NCBI GenBank assembly: GCA_012934845.2
Contig: WNNJ02000633.1
Location: forward strand, 1 to 64,000
Length of the DNA: 64,000 bases
Direction: 5' to 3'
Origin: Pomphorhynchus laevis
Taxonomy: Eukaryota > Acanthocephala > Palaeacanthocephala > Echinorhynchida > Pomphorhynchidae
In this document: positions 60,030 to 64,000 of the stretch, piece by piece
Layout: the number at the start of each line of letters is the position of its first letter
How positions within the stretch are numbered: the first letter of the stretch is position 1
Program-made: the position numbers and the translations under genes
The notes under the pieces: generated by a model
Databases searched by the model: none
Told to the model about the DNA's origin: nothing
What the model saw: the letters and a program-made list of their open reading frames with translations, nothing else

Positions 60030-61245
60030 TATTATCAGCTAATAAAGCCATATCCATTGCTACTGACATCATATTCTTCGATTTCTCTAAGGCATTTGAC
60101 AGAGTAGACTATTGATTCCTCCTAAATAAACCAGAGAAAAATGGCATTCCATTTTTTGCTTGTTAGATGGATTGAATCGTTTTTAAGCAATCGTAGTTAT
60201 TGTGTGCATGTAGATAATTTTTACTCTTCTTCGCGGCCATGTAATATAGGGGTGCCTCAAGGTTCAGTATTGGGTCCATTGTTATGTAGTGTCTACATCA
60301 GCGATCTTCCGGAATTTGTTGATTCTCGGATGCTTATATATGCAGACGATTTGAAAATCTGGCGGGCAATTCGTTCACCCAATGATATAGTTAAACTGCA
60401 ACGGGATATCGATGAAGTCGAAAATTGGGCTCTGCTCAATAGGTTGATTGTCTATCAAAATGCAAACATTTACGTGTTTGTGGCGGAAATGCTCAATCTT
60501 CAGCTAGTTATAGCTTTCAAAGCAGTGATATAGAACGAGTAAACAAATATAAGGACTTGGAAGTGTGGATAAACAGTGACTTGAGTACCGTCACACATAC
60601 TGAACATGCTTGTTCAAATGTGTTGGGGATAATCGGTCTACTTCGACGCACTTTCATTACACTCAATCAATTTGCCCTACGTCCGCTAATCTTTGCTCAT
60701 GTGTTGAGCCGTCTTCTATATGCTGCGCCGTGTGTGTATCCCCAAAATTCAAAAGAACATATTAGTTCAGAGAGGGTACTTCATAGAGCTACCAAGCTAG
60801 CACCGCAACTGAAATTTTTGTCGTACCCTGATCGATTTAAAGCACTTAGACTTGAGACTGTCACGTGAACCCGCCGGTACATCGATATGAGTATGGTCTG
60901 GCAAATTCTTAATGAATCGGATCATCCACTTCGAGATTGCCTTCATTTGCGCTCATCCAATATCCTCCGAGGCCATTGGTTTAACCCTGCGACGTGAAAG
61001 GATAAGAAAATCACGAATGTCCAATTTGATCGGCGAGTTGTATCTCTGTGGAATAGGCTTGGAGAGTCAACAGTGTGCAGTAACAATATCAACGAATTCA
61101 AAAAGAAATTACGGATGGACGATGTCACGGGGAAACTGCTTTTCCGTATTTGTGATACTTTTATTATATTTTCTTTTTTCTGCAATGAACCAGCCAATTA
61201 AGCCATGCTTTTATGTGATGTTGAAACATTAATAATAATATTATT
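60030..61245 (+). pseudogene. CR1-like LINE, 5'-truncated
   Basis: Starts at AAAGCCATATCCATTGCTAC (translation AISIATDIIFFDFSKAFDRV, motif A), then VRWIESFLSNRSYCVHVD, GVPQGSVLGPLLCSVYISDL (motif B), LIYADDLKIWRAI (motif C), LLRRTFITLNQFALRPLIFA, and a C-terminus in which RRVVSLWNRLGESTVCSNNI and NEFKKKLRMDDVTGKL are readable. A handful of frameshifts and stops. Ends near 61245 in AATAATAATATTATTATATT. Ends about 300 bases upstream of the GLMP-like gene. Confidence 0.85.
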
Positions 61246-61546
61246 ATATTATAAATATCTATATTTTTTCTTATTTGATGGCCACGGAGTTGTATAAGTT
61301 GCTAAGTTCAATAATGTTGTTGCAATTGTTGAATACATGTTCATTATTAAAGTTATGTTATAAATATGTATTCTTTGGAATACATGTATAGTTTTGTAAT
61401 AATATCAAATATTATTAAATTATATGCATCATATAATCGTGCATTCATTCAAAAATAATCGATTTATTCTAAATCTACTCAAATTTTAGAAGGAACGACG
61501 AAACCTCAACAGCTGGTATCGGAATTTTAAAGATCTAAGGTGTTGA
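61246..61546. promoter_or_regulatory. presumed GLMP-homologue promoter and 5' UTR
   Basis: About 300 AT-rich bases precede the start codon. A TTTTAG at 61484-61489 could be a splice acceptor for a 5' untranslated exon. No specific promoter element can be claimed. Confidence 0.3.
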
Positions 61547-63753
61547 ATGCAGACGACCATGAATAGATTAATGGTTGTTGCAATCGCTATTTCCTCAATG
61601 ATATACACATTGAATGGATCTTTTTACCAGCTTAATCCTGGATGCGACGGACATCCGTTGTGTAATGATCCTGAATTTGCCAATTCAGCTGTACATGCAT
61701 ACATCGATAATAACTTGACGACGAGAATTCATATCATCTTTTGGCAAGGTGGTAGTCAACGGATACCCAGTATTACAATGATAAAAACAATGGCAAATCA
61801 AACACTGAATTTTAATTGGACATGCTTACTAAATGATACATGTGAGACTAAACAGTGTGGATATCTACAAAATTTCGAAAATCAATTTCCTATCATATCA
61901 TCCGTTACTGTATTTTTTCCTTTTATCCAATTTAAATCCGGACTCCAATTTGCTATTAACAATAAAATACATAGATGGCGATTTGTGATCAACGAGAAGG
62001 TGGTGAAACTAATGAGCTTACCAAATTTACCAGAAAGTAATTTAACCGATAAACTACAAGTTAATATCAGTATTCGATTGGAAGAGGAATACACTATGGA
62101 TCCTATTCTTCCAAGGTTAGCAAAAAGCAATGAAAGTTTTCTTATAGATATTGCAATGGCTAGTCAAGATGAAACGTTTGTCGGGCTGCAGTGCGCAATT
62201 GTTCCCATCTTAACGGATAAATCGCAACCTAGATTAATAGTTAACAAAACCAATACGATAAATGACGAATACATGCCAGGTATATAGAATTTTCTCTGAA
62301 TATGTACAGAACCATATTTGTTAAGAATATGCAATTAATACAAAATAAGAATTTTATGGATATGTATTTGGTATGTTATATATTTTTTAGTTTGCAATTT
62401 TGGAGCAACAACAATAAAACAATAATTTATCTTTTATATTTCGCTAGCTGCTTCTACTATCATCAGAAACAAAACGGTTACTGTTTCTCATTTCTACTAG
62501 CAGCAGCTAGCGAAATATAAAAGATAAATTAATGTTTTATTTATTGCAAAATTGCAAATTAAAAAATAATCATATTTAATTACATATTTAAGAATATTCT
62601 TTGATAAGGATTTTGTCGCATTCTGATTATGATTTTTCATTTTTAATAATATAATATTAATTTGAATAATATAATACCCTTTGTAAATTAATAAGTTAAT
62701 TTAATACTATTAATTGCCAATTTGATTTTAATATAAACTTAATAATGTAATGATATTTTATAAATTTCAGATTTAAGACCAGAATCTTTAAAAAATGTAT
62801 TTTTTTAAAAATTTCAGTTTCGCAATGAATTAATAAGCACCTATCAAGGTATGTTTATTAATTTTTGGTTTTTATAAATATGTCAACTTTCCGTCATCGC
62901 TTATTATCTTGCCATTTTTATTTTAGAATATTATAAATTCAGAGGTCATACAATGCAATCACAAGTTTATGATAAAAACATAAATTTCGCAATCTTTAAT
63001 TAATTTCAATTGTAATAGGGACTATTAACTTAATAGGGACTACGAGTAACTTAATTAATCTCTACGAGTAACTTAATTGGGACTGATAAAAGTATTTTTA
63101 TTAATTAAAAATTGTTTCTTTTTATTAATTTTGATGTTAGATATTTTAATATTTACTAGATAGATATCATTCATTTATTATTTTCAAATAAATATTATCA
63201 TTTATATTTTAATTTAGGAGTGTTTTCGATGTATCGCTTGTATATGGATACCGATCTCCAGATGCAGTGGAAGCCTATTGCTTTCACGGATAGAAACAGA
63301 TCAATTACACAGTGGACGTCTATCCTTTCACAACAACGAGATGTTGATCAATTGAATCTTACAGCATTCAACGCAAGCATTTTGCGGCTGCCTTTGTGCC
63401 CGATGTGTCGCGACAACAGTCAACAGCTAACGAATGCAACAATAATGGTTAATCTTTTAAATTTTACATTCGAAGGTACTAGCGAAACACCTCAAAGTGA
63501 GCAGTTCCTTACTTGGACAATGTCAATAGGATATTTGTTGCCTACTCATGTGCATGATTCATTCTCTTCGTATACAATAATATTCATTTGTGCGAATTTT
63601 GGTGTACCCATTTTAATAATGATTATTAGCGAGCTGATTTCGCTGATACGTGAAAATCGCTTATTCGGTATTAATGTATTATCCGCGTATCGTTGTCTGG
63701 TTTTACGATCGTCTGCTTACCAAGAAATTGCTGATGATATTGACACAATATGA
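61547..63753 (+). CDS. GLMP: glycosylated lysosomal membrane protein homologue, two exons
   Basis: GLMP (NCU-G1) is a heavily glycosylated type I lysosomal membrane protein that partners the transporter MFSD1 in mammals. Exon 1 61547-62279, exon 2 63218-63753, joined CCAG|GTATAT to ATTTAG|GA, making Gly; 422 residues against 406 in human. Matching blocks: NxTxNFNWTCLL (human TLSVNWSLLL), INDEYMPG-VFSMYRL (human IDDEYAPAVFQLDQL) and MQWKPIAFTDR (human AQWRPVAYS). An N-terminal signal peptide (about 1-24, core VVAIAISSMIYTL) precedes a luminal domain with many Asn-x-Ser/Thr sites (NNLT, NQT, NWT, NDT, NLT, NIS, NES). One transmembrane helix lies near the end (TIIFICANFGVPILIMIISE). The cytosolic tail is longer than the human one and contains AYQEI, a Tyr-x-x-hydrophobic sorting signal like human YQSI. 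The intron holds a hammerhead-like foldback. AATAAA at 63978. Confidence 0.88.
62392..62560. repeat. foldback repeat with hammerhead-like cores, in the GLMP intron
   Basis: Inverted arms run from TTTGCAATTTTG (62392) to CAAAATTGCAAA (62559), with AATTTATCTTTTATATTTCG / CGAAATATAAAAGATAAATT near the middle. On - the left arm reads CTGATGA (62466-62460), a 17-base insert with TAG/CTA pairing, then GAAATATA. On + the right arm keeps a perfect helix II CTAGC-AGCA-GCTAG (62497-62510) and GAAATATA, but box 1 is changed. Helix I is long because the palindrome arms provide it. Confidence 0.75.
62561..63217. other. GLMP intron remainder
   Basis: AT-rich intron, with short GGGACTA.. ACGAGTAACTTAATT direct repeats near 63018-63080. 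Ends in the ATTTAG acceptor. Confidence 0.5.
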
Positions 63754-64000
63754 ACAAATAATATTAACAACAGGTTTATAAGGTTTCTGAAGACTTCAGT
63801 AGCTTCATTCTAGAAGCGTGTCGAAAAATACTCGTTCTTCTATTAAATTAACGTTAGCTTTCTTTCTGTACCATTGATGCCTTTCTAGATTTAATATACC
63901 GGCCAGTACATCCTAAAAGCAAAAACAGTTTTTCAAATACATTTTTACAAAATTCTATTTATGACATTTATTTTTTTAATAAATTTAAGTGATTGTAATC
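63754..64000. other. GLMP 3' flank
   Basis: 3' UTR and flank. AATAAA at 63978-63983 is a plausible polyadenylation signal about 225 bases after the stop. Nothing else seen. Confidence 0.4.

Overview
This is AT-rich nuclear DNA from an invertebrate animal. Its genes are spliced with GT/AG introns of about 1 to 4.5 kb, it has no operons, and most of the window is retroelement debris, palindromic foldback repeats and simple repeats. The four supported host genes are animal genes, but I cannot fix the phylum. AT-rich, LINE-rich flatworms, hydrozoans and some arthropods or nematodes would all fit, and any narrower statement would be a guess.

Host genes, left to right. (1) A new three-exon gene on + (13875-22999) encodes a 149-residue multi-pass membrane protein that I do not recognise; its first intron holds two Penelope-like element (PLE) pieces and a satellite. 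(2) SDHD, the small membrane anchor of mitochondrial complex II, lies on - (23839-26928) and converges with gene 1. Its presequence exon sits 2.6 kb upstream of the main exon, and the two join in frame to give 158 residues. (3) A single-exon PLD6/Zucchini-type HKD phospholipase/nuclease lies on - (46001-46663). (4) A GLMP (lysosomal membrane protein NCU-G1) homologue on + (61547-63753) has two exons and 422 residues.

Mobile DNA. Non-LTR retrotransposons of the CR1/L2-like group dominate from 33 to 61 kb. One copy (39.9-44.5 kb) is nearly whole, and one (48.5-51.95 kb) has the centre of its reverse transcriptase replaced by a (TA)n tract. Many others are 5'-truncated or decayed. RTE-type LINE remnants lie near 8 kb and 52.7 kb. 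PLE reverse transcriptase bodies lie at 11.3-13.0 kb and 15.4-17.0 kb, with fragments elsewhere. Their terminal repeat recurs as at least nine solo or tandem copies, including a head-to-tail array at 31.26-32.53 kb.

The most interesting layer is RNA. Several palindromic repeats carry a hammerhead-ribozyme-like core: CTGANGA, then a hairpin, then GAAA followed by TATC or TATA. They lie at 2.26, 2.5, 18.9, 19.5-19.7, 29.6-29.7, 59.4-59.5 and 62.4-62.5 kb, and one palindrome is inside the GLMP intron. The PLE terminal repeat separately carries a structured RNA whose helices show compensatory changes between copies. Two large foldback units (27.70-30.11 kb with identical 153-bp arms, and 46.92-47.41 kb) look recent.
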